The translations under genes and the position numbers were made by a program. A DNA stretch of 64,000 bases from Sphingomonas sp. So64.6b. GTDB lineage: Bacteria > Pseudomonadota > Alphaproteobacteria > Sphingomonadales > Sphingomonadaceae. The notes under the pieces were generated by a model. It made no database searches. It saw only the letters and a program-made list of their open reading frames with translations, and was not told the origin of the DNA. Shown here piece by piece: positions 42,785 through 52,307 of this stretch (within the stretch, counting starts at the first letter, position 1; each line of letters starts with the position of its first letter). The DNA is taken from NCBI RefSeq assembly GCF_014171475.1, contig NZ_CP048817.1:1116001-1180000 (forward strand), given 5' to 3'.

Positions 42785-43315
42785 ATGGAACGGGACGACG
42801 ATCATCGGACGGGCGATCATATCGACCGGTCAAGGCAGCAATGGGCACAGGAGTTGCCCGATCTCGATACCGGGCCGATGGCGATCCTCGGCCGCGCCTA
42901 TCGATTGTCGAACCTCGTCCGCGCCGGCATCGAGGCGACCTTCGCCGAATTCGGCCTTGATCGCGGCGAATTCGACGTAGTCGCGACGTTGCGCCGGTCC
43001 GGGTTGCCTTATCGGCTGACGCCGACGGCGTTATACAGATCGCTGATGATTTCCTCAGGGGGGCTCACCCATCGGCTCGATCGGCTGGAGAAAGCCGGCC
43101 TGATCCGGCGCGAGAAATCGCCAGAGGATGGGCGCAGCGTATTGGTGGCCTTGACCGAGGCCGGCATGGGACTCGCCGAAAAGGCGTTTCGAACCGACAT
43201 GGCGCGAGAAGCCGCGCAGCTGCAGATCCTGGATTCAGCGGAGAGCGAAACCTTGGCGGCCCTGTTGCGCAAGCTGATCGTCGATCTGGAGGACCGCGAC
43301 GGCGATCCGGTCTAG
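42785..43315 (+). CDS. MarR-family transcriptional regulator
   Basis: A 176-residue winged-helix regulator starting MERDDDHRTGD. The DNA-binding core is FDVVATLRRSGLPYRLTPTALYRSLMISSGGLTHRLDRLEKAGLIRREKSPEDGRSVLVALTEAGMGLAEKA, with the SSGGLTHRLDRLE recognition helix and the D-x-R-S wing. It is longer than most MarR proteins because of an N-terminal arm. Divergent from the cupin/VOC operon across the palindrome; its last 4 bp overlap the convergent DUF1989 gene. Confidence 0.9.
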   Translation: MERDDDHRTGDHIDRSRQQWAQELPDLDTGPMAILGRAYRLSNLVRAGIEATFAEFGLDRGEFDVVATLRRSGLPYRLTPTALYRSLMISSGGLTHRLDRLEKAGLIRREKSPEDGRSVLVALTEAGMGLAEKAFRTDMAREAAQLQILDSAESETLAALLRKLIVDLEDRDGDPV

Positions 43316-43956
43316 GGTGCTAGATCAGGCCCGGCTGACGCCTCGATGCGGTATTGAATCGGCTTGAACGAACCGCCGTTTGAAGCCGGGGCGGAGCAGG
43401 CGGTGAGGCCGATGATCAGGTCCATTTCAGCGCGCAGCGCGATATGGTCGCCGGCCTTGCTGATCGGCGGCAGGACGCTGAGCCGGCCGGTATTGCCATC
43501 GACCGGCACATTCATGAAGCAATTGAACGCGACGGGGATGCGGTCGGGGCCTATGTCATAGGGCGCGAGCGCCTCGGCCAGATTGCCGAAGCAGCCGCGA
43601 TGCGGCTCCAGGCCCGGATAGAAATGCCTGAACGTGTCGTACGAGCAGGGCGTGAGCAGGAAGTCGTGGCGGCCGACGCTGTCTTCGACGATGTCGAGCA
43701 TGACGTTCGAGCGGTTTGAATAGAGCTTGTCGCCCTGGGTCAGATAGATGCGCTCGGCGTAGTCGAGCGTGCGGCCGGAGGAGATCACCTCATCCACATC
43801 CGCCGCATTGAATGCCAGCAGATCGGCGACCTGTTCTCCGCGCGGATCGATCACGACCAGCGTGTTACCTTTTGCCAGCTTGAATGCGGTGCCACTGCGT
43901 TCGGGGATTTCGACGATATCAGCTATTTGCCTTCTCCCGAATAGCTGAACGGACAT
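43312..43956 (-). CDS. urea-carboxylase-associated (DUF1989) protein
   Basis: A 214-residue protein of the DUF1989 (urea carboxylase-associated) family: EIPERSGTAFKLAKGNTLVVIDPRGEQVADLLAFN, then YLTQGDKLYSNRSNVMLDIVEDSVGRHDFLLTPCSYDTF, NLAEALAPYDIG and FNCFMNVPVDGNTGRLSVLPPISKAGD. Members have a conserved Cys/His metal-site-like arrangement and lie in guanidine and urea metabolism loci. The gene starts inside the 3' end of the YqcI/YcgG gene upstream (34-bp overlap with ATG 43956; GTG 43962 is the alternative), so the two are coupled. It is the last gene of the hppD-hmgA transcript. Confidence 0.85.
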   Translation of the reverse strand: MSVQLFGRRQIADIVEIPERSGTAFKLAKGNTLVVIDPRGEQVADLLAFNAADVDEVISSGRTLDYAERIYLTQGDKLYSNRSNVMLDIVEDSVGRHDFLLTPCSYDTFRHFYPGLEPHRGCFGNLAEALAPYDIGPDRIPVAFNCFMNVPVDGNTGRLSVLPPISKAGDHIALRAEMDLIIGLTACSAPASNGGSFKPIQYRIEASAGPDLAP

Positions 43957-44630
43957 TGCCACGCATCGCTCACCGCTCGGCCGGAATATTGCCGTGCTTC
44001 GCTCGCTTCGCCATGGCGCGAGAGCATCGGGTTGCGCGTGCCGGCCAGCGCTTCGTCGCGGACCATGATCTTTTCGCGCATGCCTTCATACTTGCCCTCG
44101 GCGCGCAGGATCTCGAACTGATCGTGCAGGTTGAATACCATGGCGGGGCGCGAAAAGCGGCGCGCCGGGCGGCTGGCATTGGGGTGGAGGCCGACGATGA
44201 AGAAAGCCTCGCCGCCAAAGCTCAGCGAGAAATGCGGGTTTTCCGGGTTGGGGCTGACGCGCGGATCATAGTCCTGGCCGCGCCAGACATCCTTATCGGA
44301 TAGCGATTGCGCGCGCTCCCAAAGCGCGGCCTCGAATTCGGTTTCACTCAACTGGTCAGGACCTTCGAAGACAACGGCGAAGCTGCGGAACAGCGCCGGC
44401 GCGTCACGATAAGCTCTGGCGAATTTGATCAGGCCGTCATGAATGCGCAGATCGTCCCAGGCGCTGTCGATGCGGTCGCAGGCGAGCACGTCGAGCGTGC
44501 CCTTGGCGAGCGCGGCCTTCGCGCCGACGCAGGGAAAAGCGGCGTCGGAGACATGGTCATGCATCAGCGCCTGGAGTTCTTCCTGCGCGTCGTGCTGCCA
44601 ATGAAAAAGGGGTGTGGTCGGTGCGGGCAT
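43923..44630 (-). CDS. YqcI/YcgG family heme N-hydroxylase-like protein (GntA-like)
   Basis: A 235-residue protein of the YqcI/YcgG family, which includes GntA, the heme-dependent enzyme that N-hydroxylates a guanidine in guanitoxin biosynthesis. Recognisable stretches are FPCVGAKAALAKGTLDVLACDRI, HFSLSFGGEAFFIVGLHPNASRPARRFSRPAMVFNLHDQFE and RDEALAGTRNPMLSRHGEASEARQYSG. ATG 44630 gives the family-typical start. It lies 62 bp after hmgA and runs into the DUF1989 gene. YqcI/YcgG and DUF1989 genes often go together, which suggests a guanidino compound as substrate. The link to homogentisate genes is not explained. Confidence 0.8.
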   Translation of the reverse strand: MPAPTTPLFHWQHDAQEELQALMHDHVSDAAFPCVGAKAALAKGTLDVLACDRIDSAWDDLRIHDGLIKFARAYRDAPALFRSFAVVFEGPDQLSETEFEAALWERAQSLSDKDVWRGQDYDPRVSPNPENPHFSLSFGGEAFFIVGLHPNASRPARRFSRPAMVFNLHDQFEILRAEGKYEGMREKIMVRDEALAGTRNPMLSRHGEASEARQYSGRAVSDAWQCPFSYSGEGK

Positions 44631-44692
44631 TGGCGATAAGACGCATATCGCACCGGAGTCGTTCCGGAGAATTTGGCTGATACGGATCAAGT

Positions 44693-45976
44693 CTATCCAG
44701 GCAGTTGCGCTTTGGGAAAGCCGGTCCAGACCTGATCATAGTCTTCGTCCAGCGTGCCGGTCTTCAATGCGAAGTCGGTCGCGTGGAAGACCCAGCGGCT
44801 TTCGATCATGAACGCCATGGTGCCGTCGATCTTGTGCGGCTTGAGTTCGGCCTCGCTCGCGCCCTTCCAGCTCGCGACATCGGGGCCGTGGCCGCTCATC
44901 TGATTATGCAGCGACAGCGCGCCGGGCACGAAGCCGTCGGCCTTGGCGTCATAGGCGCCGTGGATCAGGCCCATCGCCTCGCTCATCACGTTGCGGTGAA
45001 ACCAGGGCGGACGGAACGTATCTTCGGCGACCATCCAGCGCGGCGGGAAGATGACGAAGTCTGCGTTGGCGGTGCCCGCGACGTCGCTGGGCGAGGTGAG
45101 CACGGTGAAGATCGACGGATCGGGATGGTCGAAACTGATGCTGCCGATCGTGTTGAAGCGCGCCAGATCATAGCGCCAGGGCGCGTAATTGCCGTGCCAG
45201 GCGACGACGTCGAGCGGTGAGCGGCCAAGCTCTGTGGTCCAGAGTGAGCCGAGGAATTTCTGCACCAGTTCGAATTTGCCTTCGCGATCCTCGAACCACG
45301 CGGTGGGGGTTTCGAAGTCGCGTGGGTTGGCGAGACCGTTGGAGCCGATCGGGCCGAGATCGGGCAGGCGGAAAGGTGCCCCATGGTTTTCCGCGATATA
45401 GCCGCGCGCCTTGCCGTCGGGGAGTGTCACGCGAAAGCGCACGCCGCGCGGGATCAGTGCGACTTGGCCAGGCGCCACATCGATGCGGCCGAGTTCGGTG
45501 AATAAGATGAGCGCGCCCATCTCGGGCAGGATCAGCAATTCGCCATCACCACTGACAAAGGCGCGGTCGATCATGTCCTTCGATGCGGCATAGAGGTGCA
45601 GGGCGACGCCGGCCTGAGTCGCCGGACCGTCGCCCGCGACGATCATTGTCGTCAGGCTGTCGAGCCAGTCGGCATCCTCGATCCCGGTCGGCCCCCAGCG
45701 CAGACGGTTGGGGGCGAGCGGATCCTTGCTGACACCAGGCGCGAAGCGCTTCGCCCCGGTATAACGAGTAAAGGCGGGGTGTGCGGCGGAGGGGCGCAGA
45801 CGGTAGAGCCAGGAGCGGCGATTCTCATGGCGTGGTGCGGTGAAGGCGGTGCCGCTGAGTTGTTCGGCATAAAGGCCGAAAGGGGGCCTTTGCGGGGAAT
45901 TGCGGCCAATGGGCAGGGCGCCGGGGACGGCCTCGGTGGCGAAGTGATTGCCGAAGCCGGTTTGGTATTCAGTCAT
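44693..45976 (-). CDS. hmgA: homogentisate 1,2-dioxygenase
   Basis: A 427-residue non-heme Fe(II) dioxygenase that opens the homogentisate ring to maleylacetoacetate. [29 protein letters not shown] is the family N terminus; [30 protein letters not shown] holds the iron-binding His-x(n)-Glu-His set, and [39 protein letters not shown] follows. Length is standard. It is downstream of hppD in the same direction, across a 150-bp gap with a palindromic repeat, and followed by the YqcI/YcgG and DUF1989 genes. Maleylacetoacetate isomerase and fumarylacetoacetase are not in the window. Confidence 0.95.
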   Translation of the reverse strand: MTEYQTGFGNHFATEAVPGALPIGRNSPQRPPFGLYAEQLSGTAFTAPRHENRRSWLYRLRPSAAHPAFTRYTGAKRFAPGVSKDPLAPNRLRWGPTGIEDADWLDSLTTMIVAGDGPATQAGVALHLYAASKDMIDRAFVSGDGELLILPEMGALILFTELGRIDVAPGQVALIPRGVRFRVTLPDGKARGYIAENHGAPFRLPDLGPIGSNGLANPRDFETPTAWFEDREGKFELVQKFLGSLWTTELGRSPLDVVAWHGNYAPWRYDLARFNTIGSISFDHPDPSIFTVLTSPSDVAGTANADFVIFPPRWMVAEDTFRPPWFHRNVMSEAMGLIHGAYDAKADGFVPGALSLHNQMSGHGPDVASWKGASEAELKPHKIDGTMAFMIESRWVFHATDFALKTGTLDEDYDQVWTGFPKAQLPG

Positions 45977-45991
45977 CGCCGTTCCTTAATT

Positions 45992-46124
45992 CCCTCTCCC
46001 CTTGTGGGAGAGGGAGGGAGCCGCGAAGCGGCGGAAGGGTGAGGGGGAATGTCGCGGGCGTTAACGCACATCACTCCCCCTCATCCGGCCATGCGGGCCA
46101 CCTTCTCCCACAAGGGGAGAAGGG
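45992..46124. repeat. palindromic intergenic repeat (CCCTCTCCCC type)
   Basis: Imperfect inverted repeat filling the hppD-hmgA gap: TCCCTCTCCCCTTGTGGGAG with GAAGGGTGAGGGGG on the left, against CCCCCTCATCCGGC and CTTCTCCCACAAGGGGAGAAG on the right. Same family as 3521-3654. It could act as a partial terminator or RNA-stability element between the two genes. Confidence 0.7.
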
Positions 46125-46126
46125 TT

Positions 46127-47197
46127 TTAAGCGTCGACTTTCCCCGGCACGACACCGCGGCGGATCTGGTCAAGCTCGATGCTTTCGAACAATGCCTTGA
46201 AATTGCCCTCACCGAAACCGTCATTGCCTTTGCGCTGGATGATTTCGAAGAAGATCGGGCCGACCATATTCTCGGTGAAGATCTGCAGCAGCAGACCGCC
46301 GCCGGTTTCCGGGGCGCCATCGATCAGGATATCGCGCTTGCGCATTTCCTCGACGTCATGATTGTGGCCGGGCAGGCGCTTGTCGATCAGGTCGAAATAG
46401 GTTTGCGGCGCGGTCTGGAACTTGATCCCGTTGGCGCGCAATTTGTCGACCGTGGCGAAGATGTCGTCGGTCGCCAGCGCGAGATGCTGGATGCCTTCGC
46501 CCTTATAGTCCTTGATGAATTCCTCGATCTGCGAATGCTCGTCCTGGCTTTCGTTGAGCGGGATGCGGATCTTGTCGTCGGGTGCGGTCATCGCCTTGGA
46601 AAACAGGCCGGTCGCCTGACCCTCAATGTCGAAATAGCGGATCTGACGGAAGTTGAAGATCGTCTCGTAATAATTGGCCCAATAATCCATCCGGCCGCGC
46701 TGGAGATTGTGCGTCAGATGGTCGAGCGTGTGCAGGCCGACCGCATGATCGTCCGCATTCGTGCCAGGAACGGGCGTGAAATCGGTGTCGTAGATCGTCT
46801 CGCCACCATGGCGGTCGACCAGATAGAGGTTCGCGCCGCCAATGCCTTCGATCGCCGGAATGTCGAGCTCGCCAGGACCATGCTCGCCCTTTACCGGACT
46901 CGCGCCGCGCTCGATCGCAAGCTTCAGCGCCTGATCCGCATCGGCGACGCGGAACGCCATCGCGTTGGCGGAGGGGCCGTGTGCGTTGCGGAAACCGGCG
47001 ACCTGGCCGGCTTCGTCCATGTTGAGCAGGAAGTTGATGTCGCCCTGCGCGTAGCGGCGGACATTCTTAGATTTGTGCGTGCCCACATGGGTGAAGCCCA
47101 TTTTCACGAACAGATCGGCCAGTGCTTCCGGGTTGGGGCTGGTGAATTCGACGAACTCGAAGCCATTCAGGCCCATGGGGTTTTCGGTCGCGGTCAT
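46127..47197 (-). CDS. hppD: 4-hydroxyphenylpyruvate dioxygenase
   Basis: A 356-residue Fe(II) dioxygenase that converts 4-hydroxyphenylpyruvate to homogentisate. MGLNGFEFVEFTSPNPEALADLFVKMGFTHVG starts the N-terminal VOC domain; the catalytic C-terminal domain has GLHTLDHLTHNL (first His), GIQHLALATDDIF (second His), and GGGLLLQIFTENMVGPIFFEIIQRKGNDGFGEGNFKALFESIE (Glu ligand). ATG 47197 was chosen over 47230 because the earlier region is not conserved. It heads the tyrosine-degradation unit and is divergent from a MarR regulator across about 200 bp that contain a palindromic repeat. Confidence 0.95.
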   Translation of the reverse strand: MTATENPMGLNGFEFVEFTSPNPEALADLFVKMGFTHVGTHKSKNVRRYAQGDINFLLNMDEAGQVAGFRNAHGPSANAMAFRVADADQALKLAIERGASPVKGEHGPGELDIPAIEGIGGANLYLVDRHGGETIYDTDFTPVPGTNADDHAVGLHTLDHLTHNLQRGRMDYWANYYETIFNFRQIRYFDIEGQATGLFSKAMTAPDDKIRIPLNESQDEHSQIEEFIKDYKGEGIQHLALATDDIFATVDKLRANGIKFQTAPQTYFDLIDKRLPGHNHDVEEMRKRDILIDGAPETGGGLLLQIFTENMVGPIFFEIIQRKGNDGFGEGNFKALFESIELDQIRRGVVPGKVDA

Positions 47198-47285
47198 GAC
47201 GGTATCTCCGTGGCAATCAAATACGGGCAAATGTGGTTACAGATGATACTATATCGGGGTTTGCAGCGCAGGTCCATCGCGATAA

Positions 47286-47382
47286 GTCATGCTGAACTTG
47301 TTTCAGCATCCATGCGCGGCCACTAGCGTCATATATGCGGCGAATTACCGCGCATGGACCCTGAAACAAGTTCAGGGTGACG
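47286..47382. repeat. 97-bp palindromic repeat (CTGAACTTGTTTCAG type)
   Basis: GTCATGCTGAACTTGTTTCAG and CATGCGCGG on the left mirror CCGCGCATGG and CTGAAACAAGTTCAG-GGTGAC on the right. It lies between divergent hppD and marR genes and ends 15 bp upstream of the MarR start, so it is in a control region here. Same family as 7885-7981. Confidence 0.75.
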
Positions 47383-47396
47383 GATTGGATAAGGCA

Positions 47397-47843
47397 ATGC
47401 CGACCCTGCAACTCGACGAATTCCTGCCCTATCGCCTGTCGATCGCTTCGAACCGTGTGTCGTCGGCGATCGCCACCGCATATCAATCGCTGTTCGGGCT
47501 CAAGATCCCGGAATGGCGGCTGATCGCGGTGATTGCGGAGGGTGAAGGGATGACGCAGCAGGCGCTTGGCTTCGCCACGCGGATGGACAAGGTGACAGTA
47601 AGTCGCGCGGCGATCGCGTTATATGATCGCGGGCTGGTGCAGCGGCGGCCCAATCCGGACGATCAAAGGTCGCATCTGTTGTCGCTGACCCCCGCGGGAA
47701 AATCGCTCTACGACAGCGTCGCGCCGAAAGCGCTGGAATTGGAGAAGCAAATCTTTGCCGGGTTTTCCGCACAGGAGATCATCACCTTTCGTGCAATGCT
47801 CGACCGGCTTGAAGCCTCAGCCGAAACAGTCGATCCCCAGTAA
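47397..47843 (+). CDS. MarR-family transcriptional regulator
   Basis: A 148-residue MarR regulator. The winged helix is FGLKIPEWRLIAVIAEGEGMTQQALGFATRMDKVTVSRAAIALYDRGLVQRRPNPDDQRSHLLSLTPAGKSLYD, where DDQRSHLL is the MarR wing motif. It starts at ATG 47397; the open frame continues to 47289, but that part reads through the palindromic repeat. Divergence from hppD makes control of tyrosine catabolism likely; homogentisate-responsive MarR-type regulators are known for such clusters. Confidence 0.9.
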   Translation: MPTLQLDEFLPYRLSIASNRVSSAIATAYQSLFGLKIPEWRLIAVIAEGEGMTQQALGFATRMDKVTVSRAAIALYDRGLVQRRPNPDDQRSHLLSLTPAGKSLYDSVAPKALELEKQIFAGFSAQEIITFRAMLDRLEASAETVDPQ

Positions 47844-47932
47844 TCACCAATCAGACTTGATGCGCGACCCATCGCTGGCCTAAGCGGCAATGGCTTTCTC
47901 CCCGGGCAGTCGCATTCTTCCAAGGAGGCTCA

Positions 47933-50086
47933 ATGCCAAAGATGCTCGATCGTGCCGGCTTGTCGGTTGCCGAACCATTGGTGCGGTTTGTCGAGGGCAG
48001 GCTGTTGCTGGGGTTGCAGATCCACGCCAGCGACTGGTGGCGCGGCGTGGCCGATATCTTCGCCGCGCTGACACCCAAGAATCGCGACCTGCTGGCGAAG
48101 CGAGAGTCGCTCCAGGCATTGATCGATGCGCGCTATATGGCGGGCGAGCCGGTCGACGAGGCGTTTCTGCGTGGGATCGGTTATCTCGTGCCGGAGCCCG
48201 CGCCTTTCACCATCGGCACGACGCATGTCGATGCCGAGGTCGCGACCATGGCGGGGCCACAGCTGGTCGTGCCGATCCTCAACGCGCGCTTCGTGCTTAA
48301 CGCCGCCAATGCGCGCTGGGGCAGCCTTTATGATGCTTTATACGGCACCGACGCCCTCCCCGGTAGCGCGCGGCCAGGGGGCTATGACGCCGATCGCGGC
48401 GCTAATGTGATCGAGCGTGCCAAGGCGTTTCTCGACGAAGCGGTGCCGCTGGCGAACTGGAGTTGGGACAGCGTTGCCTCGCTCAGTGTTGTCGATGGCG
48501 TGCTGACCGGGCGGGGATTGCTCACTGGGCAGCTACCGGCGCTCGCCGATCCGTCGGCTTTTGCCGGTTATCGTGGCGATCCGGGCAATCCGACCGCGTT
48601 GCTGCTGCGCCACAACGGGCTGCATATCGAAGTGGTGATCGACCGTAATCATCCGATCGGCCGCGATGACCCGGCGGGCATTGCCGATGTCCTGCTTGAA
48701 TCCGCGCTCACCTCGATCGTCGATCTGGAGGATTCGGTCGCGGCGGTCGATGCCGACGACAAGGTGCTGGCTTATGGCAATTGGCTTGGCCTGATGCGCG
48801 GCGACCTGGAGGAGAGTTTCACCAAGGGCGGCCGGAGCGTCACCCGCCGGCTGTCCGATGACCGCGACTATGCCGCTCCCGATGGCGGCAAACTCACCTT
48901 GCCGGGCCGTAGCCTGTTGTTCGTGCGCAATGTCGGTCATTTGATGACGACGCCGGCGATCCAGCTCGCCAATGGCAACGAGGCGCCCGAAGGCATTCTT
49001 GACGCGATCATGACGAGCACGATTGCGCTCTACGATCTGCGCGGCCTTGGACGATATCGCAACAGCCGCGCGGGGTCGGTCTATATCGTCAAACCGAAAA
49101 TGCACGGGCCTGAGGAATGCGCCTTCACCGACGCCTTGTTCGATGCGGTCGAGGATTTGCTCAAGCTCGAGCGCTATACGCTCAAGGTCGGGGTGATGGA
49201 CGAGGAACGCCGCACCTCAGCCAATCTCGCTGCGTGTATCGAGGCGGTGAAGAACCGCATCGTGTTCATCAACACCGGTTTCCTCGATCGTACCGGCGAC
49301 GAGATGCACACCGCGATGCGCGCCGGGCCGATGATCCCCAAGGCGGAGATGAAGGCAAGCGACTGGATCAAGGCTTATGAGGATCGCAATGTCCGCATCG
49401 GCCTGGCGCATGGCCTGAGCGGCAAGGCGCAGATCGGCAAGGGCATGTGGGCGGCGCCCGACCGCATGGCCGACATGATGGCGCAAAAGATCGGCCATCC
49501 TTTGTCGGGCGCGAACACCGCCTGGGTGCCGAGCCCGACTGCGGCGACGCTGCATGCGATGCATTACCATCAGGTCGATGTGTTCGCGCGGCAGAAGGAG
49601 ATTGCAGGCGAGGCTATTCCCGGGCTCGCGCCGTTGCTGACCGTGCCGGTTGCAGCCGGGCGGAACTGGACGCCCGACGAAATCCGCGTCGAGCTCGACA
49701 ATAATGCGCAGGGGATTCTCGGTTATGTCGTACGTTGGATCGACCAGGGCGTGGGATGTTCCAAGGTGCCCGACATCCATGACATCGGCTTGATGGAGGA
49801 TCGCGCGACATTGCGGATCAGCTCGCAGCATATCGCCAACTGGCTGCTCCATGGGGTCGCGACGGAAGCGGATGTCGATGCCGCGTTCGCGCGCATGGCA
49901 GCTAAGGTCGATGCGCAGAATGCGGACGACGCGCTTTATCGCACGATGTCCGGCAACGAAGCGACGAGCCTTGCCTATCAGGCAGCGCGAGCGCTGGTGT
50001 TCGAAGGCGTGAGTCAGCCGAGCGGCTATACCGAACCGCTACTCCACGCCTATCGGGCCAAGGTGAAGGCAAAAGCGGGCGGCTGA
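47933..50086 (+). CDS. glcB: malate synthase G
   Basis: A 717-residue TIM-barrel enzyme condensing glyoxylate and acetyl-CoA to malate. Characteristic stretches are [94 protein letters not shown] and [32 protein letters not shown], with [62 protein letters not shown] at the C-terminal plug. Length matches the G isoform. AAGGAGG sits before ATG. No isocitrate lyase is nearby, so it may serve glycolate/glyoxylate use. Confidence 0.95.
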   Translation: MPKMLDRAGLSVAEPLVRFVEGRLLLGLQIHASDWWRGVADIFAALTPKNRDLLAKRESLQALIDARYMAGEPVDEAFLRGIGYLVPEPAPFTIGTTHVDAEVATMAGPQLVVPILNARFVLNAANARWGSLYDALYGTDALPGSARPGGYDADRGANVIERAKAFLDEAVPLANWSWDSVASLSVVDGVLTGRGLLTGQLPALADPSAFAGYRGDPGNPTALLLRHNGLHIEVVIDRNHPIGRDDPAGIADVLLESALTSIVDLEDSVAAVDADDKVLAYGNWLGLMRGDLEESFTKGGRSVTRRLSDDRDYAAPDGGKLTLPGRSLLFVRNVGHLMTTPAIQLANGNEAPEGILDAIMTSTIALYDLRGLGRYRNSRAGSVYIVKPKMHGPEECAFTDALFDAVEDLLKLERYTLKVGVMDEERRTSANLAACIEAVKNRIVFINTGFLDRTGDEMHTAMRAGPMIPKAEMKASDWIKAYEDRNVRIGLAHGLSGKAQIGKGMWAAPDRMADMMAQKIGHPLSGANTAWVPSPTAATLHAMHYHQVDVFARQKEIAGEAIPGLAPLLTVPVAAGRNWTPDEIRVELDNNAQGILGYVVRWIDQGVGCSKVPDIHDIGLMEDRATLRISSQHIANWLLHGVATEADVDAAFARMAAKVDAQNADDALYRTMSGNEATSLAYQAARALVFEGVSQPSGYTEPLLHAYRAKVKAKAGG

Positions 50087-50195
50087 AACGGCGCTTTTTC
50101 GCAATCGCCGCAATATGTTGGAAACCAAAACGCGAAAAATGCGTTAGGGTAGCGTTGGGGGTGGGACAGCGATCCCCAAAGGGGATCGACGGGTT

Positions 50196-52307
50196 TTGAA
50201 CTTGCTGACGTTTTCGCCGGGGTGGCTGGCTTTGAGTGCCGCGCTGTCGGCTCCGCAACAGGTGTCACCCCCTGCAGTGCCGCCGGCTGTCCAGCAGACC
50301 GACCCGCAACCGGACGAAACTATCGTCAGTGACCCCGATTTCGAAAAGGCGCTGCCACCGCTCAGCGACGATATCAACGCGCCGCTCGAGGCGATGCCGG
50401 CGGCGACGCCGCCTGCTCGGACACTTCCGGATTTGCCGGCGCAAGCACCCGTTGCCGACACCAACACACTCGCGCCGCTCTCGGCCGAGGAACCGGAATT
50501 GACCCGGGCGCTGCCGCCGCTGGGTACGTTCGATTCGACTCCGCCGGTCAATATCGCCGACACCGGCGACGACAAGACCGTGGTCATTCGGTACGATACG
50601 CAGGTCAACGGCCTCGATGCGCTTGGGCTGACCGGGCAGTTCAATGGGCTGTCGGCGCTGAAAGACGGAGGCGGGAAGGCGGCCAACGCGGCGATGGTTT
50701 CCGCGCGGGCGAGGGAAGATGAAGCACTTGCCGTTCGACTGCTGAAGTCGCGCGGTTATTACGACGGCACCGCGATCTCGACGATCGAGAGCGTGCCGAA
50801 CAGCGGCAACGTCAAGGCGATCATCAGCGCGACGCCGGGCAAGCTTTATTCGCTCGGGTCGATTGCGATCGAGGCAGGGCCAGTGGTGCCGGCCGATCTG
50901 CTCACCCGCGAACTCCCCTTGCGCGTCGGCGATCCGATCGAGGCCGATCGTATCCAGGGGGCAGAAGCGAACGTCAGCCTGAAGCTGCCGCAACAGGGCT
51001 ATCCCTTCGTCACGCTGGGGCAGCGCGACATATTGCTCGACGAAGCAACCTGGACCGGCGCCTACACGTTGCCAGTCGATACGGGACCGCGATCCTCGTT
51101 CGGAACTTACACGACCGAGGGCAAGCTCGCTTTCGAGGCCGAGCATGTCGGCGTACTCGCGCGGTTCAAGCCGGGCGAGCTGTATGACAATCGCAAGGTC
51201 GACGATTTGCGCGATGCGCTGGTCGCGACCGGGCTGTTCTCGACCGTGTCGGTCGAGCCGGTGCGTACCGGCAAGCCCGGCCCCGACGGCACCGAAGCGG
51301 TCGACCTGCTGGTCCGGCAAGAAGCCGGGCCGCCTCGGTCGGTGGCGGCCAGCGCGGGATATTCGACCGGGCAGGGGTTCCGGCTCGAAGGCTCCTTCAC
51401 GCACCGCGACCTGTGGAAGCCGGAAGGTGCGCTGATCCTGTCGGCGATCGCCGGCACGCAGGAACAGGGATTGGGTGCGACGTTCCGTCGTTCGAACGCG
51501 GGCAAGCGCGACCGCACGGTGACGCTGACCGCGTCGGCCAATCACAGCAATTACGATGCGTTCAACGCTTTTACCGGCACGCTGGCGGGACGGATCAGTT
51601 ATGATTCGACGCCGATCTGGCAAAAGAAGCTCACCTATGCTTACGGCTTCGAGCTGATCGGCACGAATGAGAGCGTGTATGATTTTGCGCGGCTCGAGAA
51701 ACGGCGCGCGACCTATGGCATCCTGGCCTTGCCGGGGCAGCTGCAGTTCGACACGTCGGATAATCTGCTCAACCCGACCAAAGGGTATCGCCTCAAGCTG
51801 AGCCTCAGCCCCGAGACATCCGTGCGCGGCGGCGTGCGGCCTTATGCGCGCATATTGATCGAGGGCAGCATCTATCAGCCGGTGACCGACAGCATCGTAT
51901 TGGCCGGACGGCTGCGCGCGGGAACGATCCCGGGCATCGACCGCGACGATTTGGCGCCGTCGCGCCGTTATTACGGCGGCGGTGGCGGGTCGGTGCGCGG
52001 TTATGGGTATCAACGGCTCGGGCCGTTCGATCCCAACGGCGACCCGGTCGGCGGACGCAGCCTCAACGAATTCTCGCTCGAAGCGCGCTACCGCTTCGGC
52101 AATTACGGCATCGTGCCGTTCATCGATGGCGGTAACGCCTATGAAGGCGTCATGCCCAAGGGATCGGATTTGCGGTACGGCGCGGGTATCGGTGGGCGTT
52201 TCTACACCAATTTCGGGCCGCTTCGCGTCGATGTCGCGACGCCACTCAACCCCCGTCCGGGTGACGGCAAGGTCGCACTGTATATCTCGATCGGGCAGGC
52301 ATTCTGA
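50196..52307 (+). CDS. tamA: autotransporter assembly factor TamA (Omp85 family)
   Basis: A 703-residue outer-membrane protein. After a weak signal (MNLLTFSPGWLALSAALSAP) and a Pro-rich low-complexity stretch come POTRA-type domains (SRGYYDGTAISTIESVPNSGNVKAIISATPGKLYSLGSIAIEAG; LPQQGYPFVTLGQRDILLDEATW) and an Omp85 barrel beginning near RSVAASAGYSTGQGFRLEGSFTHRDLWKPEG and ending IGGRFYTNFGPLRVDVATPLNPRPGDGKVALYISIGQAF. The start is TTG 50196 with AAAGGGGAT upstream. The gene is followed immediately by tamB (1-bp overlap), giving the standard translocation and assembly module. Confidence 0.88.
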   Translation: MNLLTFSPGWLALSAALSAPQQVSPPAVPPAVQQTDPQPDETIVSDPDFEKALPPLSDDINAPLEAMPAATPPARTLPDLPAQAPVADTNTLAPLSAEEPELTRALPPLGTFDSTPPVNIADTGDDKTVVIRYDTQVNGLDALGLTGQFNGLSALKDGGGKAANAAMVSARAREDEALAVRLLKSRGYYDGTAISTIESVPNSGNVKAIISATPGKLYSLGSIAIEAGPVVPADLLTRELPLRVGDPIEADRIQGAEANVSLKLPQQGYPFVTLGQRDILLDEATWTGAYTLPVDTGPRSSFGTYTTEGKLAFEAEHVGVLARFKPGELYDNRKVDDLRDALVATGLFSTVSVEPVRTGKPGPDGTEAVDLLVRQEAGPPRSVAASAGYSTGQGFRLEGSFTHRDLWKPEGALILSAIAGTQEQGLGATFRRSNAGKRDRTVTLTASANHSNYDAFNAFTGTLAGRISYDSTPIWQKKLTYAYGFELIGTNESVYDFARLEKRRATYGILALPGQLQFDTSDNLLNPTKGYRLKLSLSPETSVRGGVRPYARILIEGSIYQPVTDSIVLAGRLRAGTIPGIDRDDLAPSRRYYGGGGGSVRGYGYQRLGPFDPNGDPVGGRSLNEFSLEARYRFGNYGIVPFIDGGNAYEGVMPKGSDLRYGAGIGGRFYTNFGPLRVDVATPLNPRPGDGKVALYISIGQAF

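Noticed and set aside
47289..47396. N-terminal extension of the MarR gene reading through the palindromic repeat
   Set aside because: Translation of the repeat gives non-conserved sequence; ATG 47397 gives a normal MarR length.
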